A DNA stretch of 36,436 nucleotides from positions 302,475-338,910 of the forward strand of contig NZ_GG692711.1 in assembly GCF_000156175.1 (NCBI RefSeq), written 5' to 3'. The notes beneath the pieces are model-generated. The model was not told the origin of the DNA, did no database searches, and saw only the letters and a program-made list of their open reading frames with translations. The DNA is from Collinsella intestinalis DSM 13280 (GTDB lineage Bacteria > Actinomycetota > Coriobacteriia > Coriobacteriales > Coriobacteriaceae). The translations under genes and the position numbers were made by a program. Shown piece after piece: positions 1 through 7,417 of this stretch; position 1 is the first letter of the stretch, and the number at the start of each line of letters is the position of its first letter.

Positions 1-55
1 CCCGCGCCCGGGCCTGGCACGGGTTCGGCACCGCAAACCCGGACAACAAAAAGGA

Positions 56-83
56 GCGCACGGGAGTTTCGAATCCCGTGCGC
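56..83 (-). terminator. Rho-independent terminator, minus strand
   Basis: A perfect 10-bp stem (gcgcacggga / tcccgtgcgc) encloses an 8-nt loop. Read on the minus strand it is followed by a TCCTTTTTGTTG tract. It lies about 205 nt past the stop of the RGG-repeat gene and is the likely end of that transcript. Positions 84-288 between the two hold no gene I can support. Confidence 0.75.
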
Positions 84-288
84 CCCCGACGTGCGCGTTT
101 TCTTGCTGTAGCCACACTCGGCAAAACCAGCAGACTCGATCGAGCCGGACCACTGCAACCAACCCGACCACTCGGGCCGATGCGATGTTGCAATCGCGGC
201 TTAAACCCATGTGGCCAACGGAACCGCAGAGACGATCAGCTCCCTGCCCCGCTTTGGCCGGACCCGCCGGACCGCGCTCAGCCTCGCT

Positions 289-1137
289 CTAGAAGCGACG
301 GCCACCGCGATCGCCGTAGTTGCCACGGCCGCCGCGATCACCGTAACCGCCACGACCACCGCGGTCGTCACGGCCACCAAAGCCGCCACGGCCACCACGG
401 CCGCCACGGTCACGATCGCCGAAGTCGCGACGAGGGCCGCGATCGCCAAAGTCCTTGCGAGGACCACGGTCACCGAAATCGCGGCGCGGGCCACGGTCGC
501 CACCGCGATCGCCAAAGCCACCACGGCCACCGCGGTCGCCGCCACGGCCACCGCGATCATCGTTGTCCAGACCCATCTCGGTCAGCGGGTCGATGAGCTT
601 GTCCATGAGCGCGACGATATCCTCGGCGTCCAGCTGGGACAGCTGCGGGACGAGCTTCTTGCGCTTGCCACCGATGGAAGCGGCGAGCTCCTCGGCGTTC
701 TCGTTGGCGGAGACGAGGATGGCGCGCATGTCCTCCTCCTCGGGCATGATGCGCGTCACAGCGCCGACTTCCTCAGCCTCGCGCAGGATGCCGTCGAGCT
801 CGCGCAGACGCATGCCGAGCAGGTCGGACATCTCCTTCTGCTCCATCTGGGGCTTGAGCTCGAGGAGCTTGAGGGCGCGCATGAGCTCGCTGGCGCGGGC
901 GGCGTCGGCCTCGGCCTCACGGCCCATGGCGAACTTGCGGTTGCGGAGCAGGCGAGCAGCGCGCTGCACCTTATCGAAAAGCTGGTCGTCCAGGCTGGGC
1001 TCCTCCTCGGCAGCCTCCTCGGCAGTCTCCTCGACGACGTCCTCGGCCTCGACAGCCTCCTCGACGACCTCGACGGCCTCGGAAGCCTCGACGACCTCTT
1101 CCACGTTCTCGTTCTCGTTCTCGATGTACTCGGACAT
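289..1137 (-). CDS. Acidic / winged-helix-like / RGG-repeat protein
   Basis: The 282-residue protein has three clear parts. Residues 1-50 are Glu/Ala/Val-rich and strongly acidic. Residues 52-190 form a folded helical region that reads like a MarR-type winged helix (KEMSDLLGMRLRELDGIL, then a GAVTRI wing-like segment). Residues 193-282 are an Arg/Gly tail with about a dozen RGG or RG units interspersed with FGDRG and YGDRG. RGG tails commonly bind RNA and promote condensates; a nucleic-acid role here is inferred from that. The start is supported by AAGGAGG 6 nt upstream. The gene is 246 nt downstream of the patatin gene and has its own terminator-like hairpin at 56-83. I do not recognise a named gene. 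DNA- versus RNA-binding cannot be told from sequence. Confidence 0.85.
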   Translation of the reverse strand: MSEYIENENENVEEVVEASEAVEVVEEAVEAEDVVEETAEEAAEEEPSLDDQLFDKVQRAARLLRNRKFAMGREAEADAARASELMRALKLLELKPQMEQKEMSDLLGMRLRELDGILREAEEVGAVTRIMPEEEDMRAILVSANENAEELAASIGGKRKKLVPQLSQLDAEDIVALMDKLIDPLTEMGLDNDDRGGRGGDRGGRGGFGDRGGDRGPRRDFGDRGPRKDFGDRGPRRDFGDRDRGGRGGRGGFGGRDDRGGRGGYGDRGGRGNYGDRGGRRF

Positions 1138-1277
1138 TTCGTCCTCCTTCTGCGCCCTCGGACGCGTTCATTGGGGGCCTCGCCCCGATGCCGGCGACCT
1201 CTATTTCCGCCTGGGCACCATCTCCACGCCTTCCGGCGTCTCATGCGGCACGCTCCATCTGAGCCTCGAATGCCGCC

Positions 1278-1291
1278 GTACACCAGTGTAC
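1278..1291. promoter_or_regulatory. 14-bp palindrome upstream of the RGG gene
   Basis: The sequence gtacac-ca-gtgtac is a perfect inverted repeat in the 246-nt gap between the patatin gene and the RGG-repeat gene, about 140 nt upstream of the latter's start. On the minus strand TACACT could serve as a -10 with TTGAAG upstream, but the 15-nt spacing is short. It may be an operator; this is a weak call. Confidence 0.25.
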
Positions 1292-1383
1292 GCGCCGCGG
1301 AGCCACTTCAATCGTGCGCTTTTGGTGACACACACCTTTCGCATCCACCTGGGAATGTGGCTCCAATCAGCGGATGCCGCCGG

Positions 1384-2229
1384 CTATGCCAAATAGCGCC
1401 TCACGTCCGCAATCCGCGCCTCGCCGTCGCGGCGCCCTACCTGGTAGATCCGCTCCAAGATCTCCGGGTCCTTTACGACGAGCGGCGCCTTGACCGACTC
1501 GCTCGGGCGGATGACGAGCGCCTTCCCGTCGCGCTCGAGGCGGGCCACCTCTTCGAGCTGGGCGTTATAGCGCACGTGGCGGTTGGCTAGCAACTCCACC
1601 AGCTTGGGATACGCACCGTATGCGCGCTTCAAGAGCGGCATGAGCCTGTTCGGTTCCTTCACGAATCCCGCGGGCTGTGTGAGAACGACCACGTTTCTGT
1701 CGTACCCCTGCGCGACCATCCATGCCGCTGGGATCGAGTTGGCGATGCCACCGTCGAGGAGCTCTCGGCCATCGAGCTCGACGGGTCGCGCGAGCAGGGG
1801 CACCGAGGCGGATGCCCGAATCCAATCGAGGTCATCGCCATCGCCGCGTTCGATGTCGCGATAGACGGCCTCGCCCGTGACGATATCCGTGCAAACGGCC
1901 GTGAAGCGCATGGGATTCGCGGCGGCGGCCTCTATATCGAAGGGATCGAGGCGCAAGGGCACCTCGCGGTAGGCGAAATCGATGCTGTAAAGCTCCCCGG
2001 TGCGCAGGAGGTTCTTAAGGCTGGCGTAACGCGGATCGGCGCAGAAGCGCTTGTTATAGCGGATGGCACGGCCCACCTGGCGCGACTTGATGTTCACGCC
2101 GAACGCGGCGCCCGCGGACACGCCCACCGCATGGGCGAACTCCACGCCGTGCTCCATGAACACGTCGAGCACGCCCGCCGTGTACAGACCGCGCATGCCG
2201 CCGCCCTCGAGCACCAAACCCGCCGTCAT
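1384..2229 (-). CDS. Patatin-like phospholipase family protein (YjjU-like)
   Basis: This is a predicted serine acyl hydrolase of the patatin fold, using a Ser-Asp dyad on lipid or acyl ester substrates. The oxyanion motif GGGMRG is at residues 9-14 of the 281-residue product. The nucleophile elbow GVSAG lies about 25 residues further on, and the catalytic Asp sits in LLDGG. The GR-x-RYN and DPRY segments after the nucleophile resemble the YjjU-type bacterial subfamily. No signal peptide or membrane segment is visible, so it is probably cytoplasmic. I chose the start with GGGAGG 9 nt upstream. An in-frame ATG 39 nt earlier (2268) has a poorer ribosome site. The true substrate is unknown. Confidence 0.88.
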   Translation of the reverse strand: MTAGLVLEGGGMRGLYTAGVLDVFMEHGVEFAHAVGVSAGAAFGVNIKSRQVGRAIRYNKRFCADPRYASLKNLLRTGELYSIDFAYREVPLRLDPFDIEAAAANPMRFTAVCTDIVTGEAVYRDIERGDGDDLDWIRASASVPLLARPVELDGRELLDGGIANSIPAAWMVAQGYDRNVVVLTQPAGFVKEPNRLMPLLKRAYGAYPKLVELLANRHVRYNAQLEEVARLERDGKALVIRPSESVKAPLVVKDPEILERIYQVGRRDGEARIADVRRYLA

Positions 2230-2334
2230 ATCGCCCAGCCTCCCATCGTCGTGGCTTCGACGGGCCATTCTACGCCTATCGCACGGAGCGGCGTGAGGCC
2301 CCGCGTTGGGAAACCCATTTTTCGCTTCGCCGAG

Positions 2335-2470
2335 CGAGGGAGACGGATGCGGCGGGCCTGCCCGCTGTGGGCCTGCCGCTGCGGGCCCGTCCGCGGCAAG
2401 CCTGATCGCTGTGGACCTGCCCGGCGGGGCGCGAACGCTGTGGGCGAGCCCGCTGTGGGCCCGTCAGCGC
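2335..2470. repeat. Degenerate GC-rich direct repeats
   Basis: Between the patatin start and the rsmJ stop, variants of a unit like cgctgtgggcctgcc recur about five times with drift. Nothing coding is supported here. It may be a decayed tandem repeat. Confidence 0.3.
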
Positions 2471-3327
2471 GGCGGGACGATGCAGTCGTAGCGCACGGCC
2501 TTGCCAGCGATTGCGTGGCTCGGCTTGACGCCGGCGAGATGGGGGCCCTTCACCGGGCGCTTGATCACGACTTTATGCGGACGCGCGGCGAGCGCGGCCT
2601 GAAGCAGTGACTCCTCGTCGAGGGGCTCAGACGGGCGCTCGAGGCCGTGGATGAGCTGGAACTTCTTCTTGACCGCAGCGCTCTTGGTGCGCCCCGGGAA
2701 CATGGGGTCGAGATAGACCACGTCGGGCTGCGCATCCATACTGGCCCCAGCGCGGTCGAGGGTGATGCGGCTGTCGCCCGCGACCAAGTGCATGCGCTCG
2801 ACAATAGGCCCGAGGACCTCATGCGCCGATGCCCGCGCGAGGGCGTCCTCGAGCAGGGCGGCGATCACCGGATCGGCCTCGCACAGCGTGACCGTGAAGC
2901 CGGCCGCAGCGAGCAGCAGGGAGTCTTCGCCCAGCCCCGCCGTGGCATCCACGGCACGCGGGGCCCCAACGCCCTTCACCCGGGCGGCCTTGACGAGCAT
3001 CTCTCGCTGCAGGGCACCCTGCTTGATGCGGGGCAGCATCTCGGCAAAATCGGGGCGGAGCTCCATGCCATCGCGCATGAGGGAGAGACCGTCGCGGGAC
3101 ACCTTGAGATACAGGAGGCCCGGCTCGGGAATGAAAGCCGCCTCCGAACAACCGGCCTCACAGACCGCGACCGGGGCGTCCAGTCGATCGGACAGACCCT
3201 GCGCGCGATCGAGCGAGTCCCCGTCGATGCAAAGCACCGTCACGGGCGATTCGGCAGAACCGCCCCTCGATGCGGCGACATCCGGCGCGCCCCGCATACC
3301 GCCCTCCTCGATTCGAGACCCCGTCAT
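2464..3327 (-). CDS. rsmJ: 16S rRNA (guanine-N2)-methyltransferase RsmJ-like
   Basis: A class I SAM-dependent methyltransferase matching the RsmJ/YhiQ family, which in E. coli makes m2G1516 in 16S rRNA. Visible motifs are the SAM-binding DATAGLGEDS, the acidic end of beta 2 in LCEADP, the family signature VVYLDPMFPGRTKSAAVKKK carrying the DPMFP catalytic motif, and VVIKRP near the C-terminus. The product is 287 residues against about 250 for E. coli RsmJ; the extra is a poorly conserved N-terminus. The start overlaps the stop of the upstream membrane-protein gene as ATGA, implying translational coupling. An in-frame extension to 3480 inside that gene is less likely. The rRNA target in this organism is inferred from the family. 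Confidence 0.85.
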   Translation of the reverse strand: MTGSRIEEGGMRGAPDVAASRGGSAESPVTVLCIDGDSLDRAQGLSDRLDAPVAVCEAGCSEAAFIPEPGLLYLKVSRDGLSLMRDGMELRPDFAEMLPRIKQGALQREMLVKAARVKGVGAPRAVDATAGLGEDSLLLAAAGFTVTLCEADPVIAALLEDALARASAHEVLGPIVERMHLVAGDSRITLDRAGASMDAQPDVVYLDPMFPGRTKSAAVKKKFQLIHGLERPSEPLDEESLLQAALAARPHKVVIKRPVKGPHLAGVKPSHAIAGKAVRYDCIVPPR

Positions 3328-4229
3328 GACCGGTCCCCGCCCTTGATGGCGTTGACCGCGCCACGACGCACCTTGGCCGGGTTGAGCGTCGATGCGGCGG
3401 CGTGAATATCGATATTCACGCCCAGCAAGATCTTCGCCATCCAAAAGTAGAAGAGAAGCACCAGCAGCGGAATGAGGCACGAGGTCACGAGCATCACCGC
3501 CAGCGACTCGATGAACTGGTTGAGCGACTCCTGGGCGCCCTCGACGGCGCTCGAAATCCCGCCGGTCACCGTGTCGATAGCGCCCTGGAAAAATCCGAGG
3601 ATGCCGCCTTCGTCCTTCTTGCCGCCTTCCGACTCGGCCTCCGCCGCGCCCTCGGCCAACGCCTCGGCCGCCTCGACCGACTGCGCGAGCGAAGTGTCGT
3701 ACATGGCATCGACCTGGTTGGTCACCCAGGTGCTGGTGGGTATGGCCAACAGCAGCACCGCGCCGATCAAGGCGAGTTTGACACCGAGGCGCACCGGCAC
3801 GGCCGACCAGCGCGCACGGCCGTACGCCCAGGTGAACACAATCGCAGCGAGGAGCGCGAGCGGCATCACGAGCCCCAGCGCAACACCGCTGAAGATGGCA
3901 ATGAGGTATTTCTCAAGGAACAGGGCGGCGAGCACGATGAGGAAACCGGTACTCAGATCCATGAGCTTCTCGGCGATGGGCGAGCCCGCGTCGCCGGGGA
4001 TCGCCGAGATGAGCGCTGATGCACCCGCGGAGCCCGCCGTGAGGGTGAGCACGTTGTCGATCTTCTCGTCGATGGTGGCAATCACCCCCGCATGCGCCTC
4101 AGGCGAGGCGAAGTGCGGGGCAAGGCCGAACACGAACAGGGCGATGAGGGCCACAAGGACCATGGTGATAATCGCCCGCACCTGGGTGCTGGGCCCGAAC
4201 GTCTCGTCGTACTGCTCAATTTCGTTCAT
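3324..4229 (-). CDS. Membrane protein of unknown function between coaX and rsmJ
   Basis: The 301-residue product has about five hydrophobic segments: one near residues 18-38, a pair around 105-150, one around 160-180, and one near the C-terminus (LAVMLVTSCLIPLLVLLFYF). A Glu/Ala/Gly-rich soluble loop (residues ~190-240) precedes the last segment. The start has AGAGGTG 5 nt upstream; an in-frame ATG at 4244 lacks one. It begins 26 nt after the coaX stop and overlaps rsmJ by ATGA, so the three genes form one operon. I do not recognise the family. A structural or transport role is possible, but nothing in the sequence decides it. Confidence 0.8.
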   Translation of the reverse strand: MNEIEQYDETFGPSTQVRAIITMVLVALIALFVFGLAPHFASPEAHAGVIATIDEKIDNVLTLTAGSAGASALISAIPGDAGSPIAEKLMDLSTGFLIVLAALFLEKYLIAIFSGVALGLVMPLALLAAIVFTWAYGRARWSAVPVRLGVKLALIGAVLLLAIPTSTWVTNQVDAMYDTSLAQSVEAAEALAEGAAEAESEGGKKDEGGILGFFQGAIDTVTGGISSAVEGAQESLNQFIESLAVMLVTSCLIPLLVLLFYFWMAKILLGVNIDIHAAASTLNPAKVRRGAVNAIKGGDRS

Positions 4230-4255
4230 GGGAACACCTCTCATCTATTCGCGTG

Positions 4256-5119
4256 TCAGTGGCGATTGCGGAGCCAGATATGATGCAATCCGCGCAGGGT
4301 GAGGGTCTCATCGACCACCGCATCATGGGAGATGAGAGCGGCGACCTGCGCGGCGCCGTCCCCCGTCATCACCACGGGAGCGTCGGTGCCAAGCTCGTCC
4401 ATCACCGCGTCGAGCAGGCCGTCGATGCGCGCCGCCTCGCCCAGGACCACGCCGGACTGCATGGCGGAGCGTGTGCTGCGTCCGATCACGCGCTCCGGCG
4501 CTCGCAGCTCAATCATGGGCAGACGCGCCGCCGCGGCGGTAAGCGAACGCGCACCCAGCGCGACACCAGGGGCGATGATGCCTCCGGCAAAGGCGCCGGA
4601 CTCGTCCACGACCTCGATATTCGTGGTCGTCCCCAAATCCACCACGACCACGGGAGCACCGTAGGTCTCGCGCGCCGCCACCGCGTCGGCCACACGGTCG
4701 GAACCAACTTCGGACGGATCGTCATAGCGCATGCGGATGCCGGTCTTGAGACCCGGGCCCACCGCGTAGGGACGGGTTCCACACAGCTTGCCCAAAGCGG
4801 AGCGCCACACCTCGGCAAGGCTCGGCACCACGCAGGAGAGGATGGCGCTTGTGGGCTCGGGCGCGCCCAGCATGTCGATCGCACAGGCGGCCTGCGCCCA
4901 TGCCTCATCGGCCGTGCAGCGCTCGGAGGTCGTTACCTCCCACGTGCCCGCGAGTTCATCCGCGGCGAACACGCCGAACTTGGTAACGGTGTTGCCCACG
5001 TCGACGGCGAGAAGGCAGGACGCCGTCGAGGGCTCCGAGATGCCCCGAGCTTGCAAAACCCGGTCGCGTGAATCCGGTCCCTCGGGCCGAGCGCCCGTGG
5101 CCTCCATATCGACATCCAT
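4256..5119 (-). CDS. coaX: Type III pantothenate kinase
   Basis: CoaX phosphorylates pantothenate with ATP, the first step of coenzyme A synthesis, and is cytoplasmic. ASKHA-fold motifs are visible: AVDVGNT (phosphate 1, Asp at about residue 40), the substrate loop with GSDRVADAVAA, DLGTTTN (phosphate 2), GGIIAPG, and a late adenosine-motif segment VVMTGDGA. The family is usually about 255-260 residues; this one is 287 because of a roughly 35-residue polar N-terminal extension. The chosen ATG has GGAGG 5 nt upstream. An ATG at 5131 and later non-ATG codons closer to the domain are alternatives. It is first gene of the operon with the membrane protein and rsmJ, divergent from the OPT transporter. 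Confidence 0.92.
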   Translation of the reverse strand: MDVDMEATGARPEGPDSRDRVLQARGISEPSTASCLLAVDVGNTVTKFGVFAADELAGTWEVTTSERCTADEAWAQAACAIDMLGAPEPTSAILSCVVPSLAEVWRSALGKLCGTRPYAVGPGLKTGIRMRYDDPSEVGSDRVADAVAARETYGAPVVVVDLGTTTNIEVVDESGAFAGGIIAPGVALGARSLTAAAARLPMIELRAPERVIGRSTRSAMQSGVVLGEAARIDGLLDAVMDELGTDAPVVMTGDGAAQVAALISHDAVVDETLTLRGLHHIWLRNRH

Positions 5120-5234
5120 CGCGCCCTCCATGTTCTCGAACGCATATCTCTCAATCGAGCTTACACTATAGCGGTCCTATTGCCGTAACCCGACTCCCCG
5201 CATAAGGGGGAGCGGATATACGAAGGAGCTACAA

Positions 5235-6938
5235 ATGAGTTCTCTGAACCAGCGCGCGCCGTGGCGCGGGCAGATCAGTGCCGCCGGTATTCTCATCGGC
5301 TGCATCGGCTGCGTCATCATCACGGCATCTTCCGTCTACACGGCCCTCAAGATGGGCGCCCTGCCCTGGCCGACCATCTTCACCTCGATTACCGCGCTGG
5401 TCCTGCTGCGCGCGGCGGGCCGCACAAGCCTGAACGAGGCGAACGTCACCCAGATCATCATGTCAGCCGGTTCCATGGTCGCGGGCGGATTGGCTTTCAC
5501 CATCCCCGGCGTATGGATGCTCGGCCTCGATGCGGAGCTGAGCTGGATCGAGATCGGCGGCGTCGCGCTGGCCGGCACGCTGCTCGGCCTGGTGTGCACG
5601 GCGCTGATCCGCCGCCGTTTTGTCGAGGAGCCCGACCTCGAGTACCCCATCGGCACCGCCGCCGCCGAAACGCTCATGGCCAGCCGCGCGGGCGGCGCAA
5701 CGGGCAAGAGGCTCTTCGGGTCCATGGCGGTGGCCGGCATCTGGTGCGCGCTGCGCGACCTCGCGGGCGTCATCCCCGCCATGATCGGCGCACTGCCCAT
5801 CCCCGGCGTGGCCTTCGGCATCTACAACTCGCCCATGCTGCTATCGGTCGGCTTTTTGGTGGGCGGCGCCGCCGTGGCATTTTGGCTGGCAGGCGGGCTC
5901 ATCGCGAACTTCGGGATCATCGTGGGCGGCAGCGCGGCGGGACTCTGGGACGTGGCGAACGCGCAGGGAATCGTGTCGAGCCTGGGCATGGGCCTCATGA
6001 TGGGCTCTGGCATCGGTGTCGTGGTGCGAGACATCCTGCCCGCCGCCTTCCGTAGCGCGCACAATGGACGACACGACGACGACCACGCAAACGCCCCCGC
6101 ACGCGCATTCGGAAAACTCGACCGCAGCGTCCTCGCCCTGTTCGTGGCGGCGGCCGCCCTCCTCGTCTGCCTCGTGCTCGGCCTCTCCCCCATCGCCTGC
6201 GCCGTCGTGGTGGTGCTCGCATTCGTCACCACCATCATGAGCGCGCAGTCGGTGGGCCAAACCGGCATAGACCCCATGGAGATCTTCGGCCTCATCGTCC
6301 TGTTGGTCATCGCCGCCCTGGGAGAGTCCGATCAGGTCAGGCTCCTTTTCGTCGCAGGCGTGGTGGCCGTGGCATGCGGCCTCGCGGGCGACGTCATGAG
6401 TGACTTCAAAACCGGCAAAATCATCGGCACCGACCCGCGCGCCATGTGGATCGGCCAGGCGATCGGCGCCCTGATCGGCTGCGCCGTATCGGTGGCGGTG
6501 ATGTGCGCGCTCCTCAACGCCTACGGCGCCGACGCATTCGGCCCCGGAAAGCTCTTCGTGTCCGCCCAGGCAAGCGTGGTGGCAACCATGGTGTCGGGCA
6601 TCCCGAGCGTCCCCGCCTTCGTGCTCGGCCTTGTCGCGGGCGTGGCCCTGTACTGCCTGGGCATCCCGTCCATGATGCTTGGCCTCGGCGTGTACCTACC
6701 GTTTTACATGACGCTCTCGGCCTCTCTCGGCGCAGCCGTGAAGATCGCCTACGATCGCATAGCGTCCATCCGGAACGCGCGTGCGAGCGGCAACGTGGCG
6801 GCGAATGCCAATACGGACGCCGGTGAGACGTCGCACGAGGAGACCGGCATCATCGTTGCCTCCGGCGTGCTCGGCGGCGAGTCGATCGTGGGCGTGATCA
6901 TCGCGCTCGCATCCGTTGCGAGCGGCCTTTTGGGGTAA
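5235..6938 (+). CDS. OPT-family oligopeptide/metal-chelate transporter
   Basis: A polytopic membrane protein of 567 residues with about 14 hydrophobic segments. It resembles bacterial OPT/YSL transporters, which carry small peptides or metal-siderophore complexes by secondary transport. Supporting features are the N-terminal TALKMGALPWPTIFTSI segment, LNEANVTQIIMSAGSMVAGG, the cytoplasmic RRRFVEEPDLEYPIGTAAAE loop, and VMSDFKTGKIIGTDPR before the last helices. A His/Asp/Asn-rich loop (HNGRHDDDHANA) lies near residue 280. The start has GAAGGAG 6 nt upstream. It is monocistronic, divergent from coaX, with a hairpin about 95 nt past the stop. The substrate cannot be read from the sequence. Confidence 0.9.
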   Translation: MSSLNQRAPWRGQISAAGILIGCIGCVIITASSVYTALKMGALPWPTIFTSITALVLLRAAGRTSLNEANVTQIIMSAGSMVAGGLAFTIPGVWMLGLDAELSWIEIGGVALAGTLLGLVCTALIRRRFVEEPDLEYPIGTAAAETLMASRAGGATGKRLFGSMAVAGIWCALRDLAGVIPAMIGALPIPGVAFGIYNSPMLLSVGFLVGGAAVAFWLAGGLIANFGIIVGGSAAGLWDVANAQGIVSSLGMGLMMGSGIGVVVRDILPAAFRSAHNGRHDDDHANAPARAFGKLDRSVLALFVAAAALLVCLVLGLSPIACAVVVVLAFVTTIMSAQSVGQTGIDPMEIFGLIVLLVIAALGESDQVRLLFVAGVVAVACGLAGDVMSDFKTGKIIGTDPRAMWIGQAIGALIGCAVSVAVMCALLNAYGADAFGPGKLFVSAQASVVATMVSGIPSVPAFVLGLVAGVALYCLGIPSMMLGLGVYLPFYMTLSASLGAAVKIAYDRIASIRNARASGNVAANANTDAGETSHEETGIIVASGVLGGESIVGVIIALASVASGLLG

Positions 6939-7033
6939 GCGCACTCACGTCGGCTCTTTCCCCATAATCAAACGACCATGCCCCATGCCGCGGCATCACG
7001 ATGCGCCGTATGGGTACCTTCAAGGCCAATTCG

Positions 7034-7071
7034 GGGCCGTCCACCGAGGAGCTGCACTCGATGGACGGCCC
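7034..7071 (+). terminator. Hairpin downstream of the OPT transporter gene
   Basis: A perfect 10-bp stem (gggccgtcca / tggacggccc) encloses an 18-nt loop, followed by gcgctttatgctt. The T-tract is weak, so it is only a probable terminator for the OPT gene. Confidence 0.5.
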
Positions 7072-7213
7072 GCGCTTTATGCTTGATTGCACCTGAGCGC
7101 ACCGCCCGGTCCCGGGGATTCGGCCCACACGACTCCTGGCCGCATGCACGACACCCCTCCAAAGCCTCGGGCGATGCGCCTCCTTGCGACTGGCCCCGCG
7201 AAAGGCGCTCGCC

Positions 7214-7366
7214 ATGCGGGTTTTCGACACCACCCTGTACCAAATCTATCCGCTCGGCATGCCGGGCATCCCCTGCCTGTATTACGGCAGCGAGTGAGGA
7301 CAGCCTGGAGAGAAGGGCACCGGCTACCTGGCCGACATCGACCTGCGCCCGGCGATTGCGGCGCCT
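7214..7366 (+). pseudogene. GH13 alpha-amylase remnant (internal deletion plus stop)
   Basis: An ATG opens a frame reading FDTTLYQIYPLG, typical of the extreme N-terminus of GH13 alpha-amylase-like enzymes. It passes directly into GIPCLYYGSE, typical of the strand-8 region of the catalytic barrel. The next codon is TGA at 7295-7297, where the family usually has Trp (TGG). After it the same frame continues GQPGEKG and DLRPAI, also GH13-like. Some 350 or more codons between the two pieces are missing. This looks like a gene lost by internal deletion followed by a nonsense change. It sits in the 480-nt gap between the convergent OPT and tex genes, where I find no intact gene. The call rests on remembered family motifs. 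Confidence 0.65.
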
Positions 7367-7417
7367 CCTGTCGAGGCGCCAGGCCCCTCGGGCCCATGGC
7401 GAATGGGCCGAAAAGGA

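Noticed and set aside
289-560. Repetitive DNA as a minisatellite or CRISPR
   Set aside because: Explained fully by the RGG codons of the minus-strand protein.
211-1590. 459-residue plus-strand frame opposite the RGG gene
   Set aside because: Low-complexity Ala/Thr/Val then Leu/His-rich translation, a mirror of the RGG and acidic codons on the other strand; no ribosome site.
7001-7096. Small plus-strand frame MRRMGTFKANSG... before the amylase remnant
   Set aside because: No ribosome site, contains the OPT terminator hairpin, and no match to GH13 motifs.
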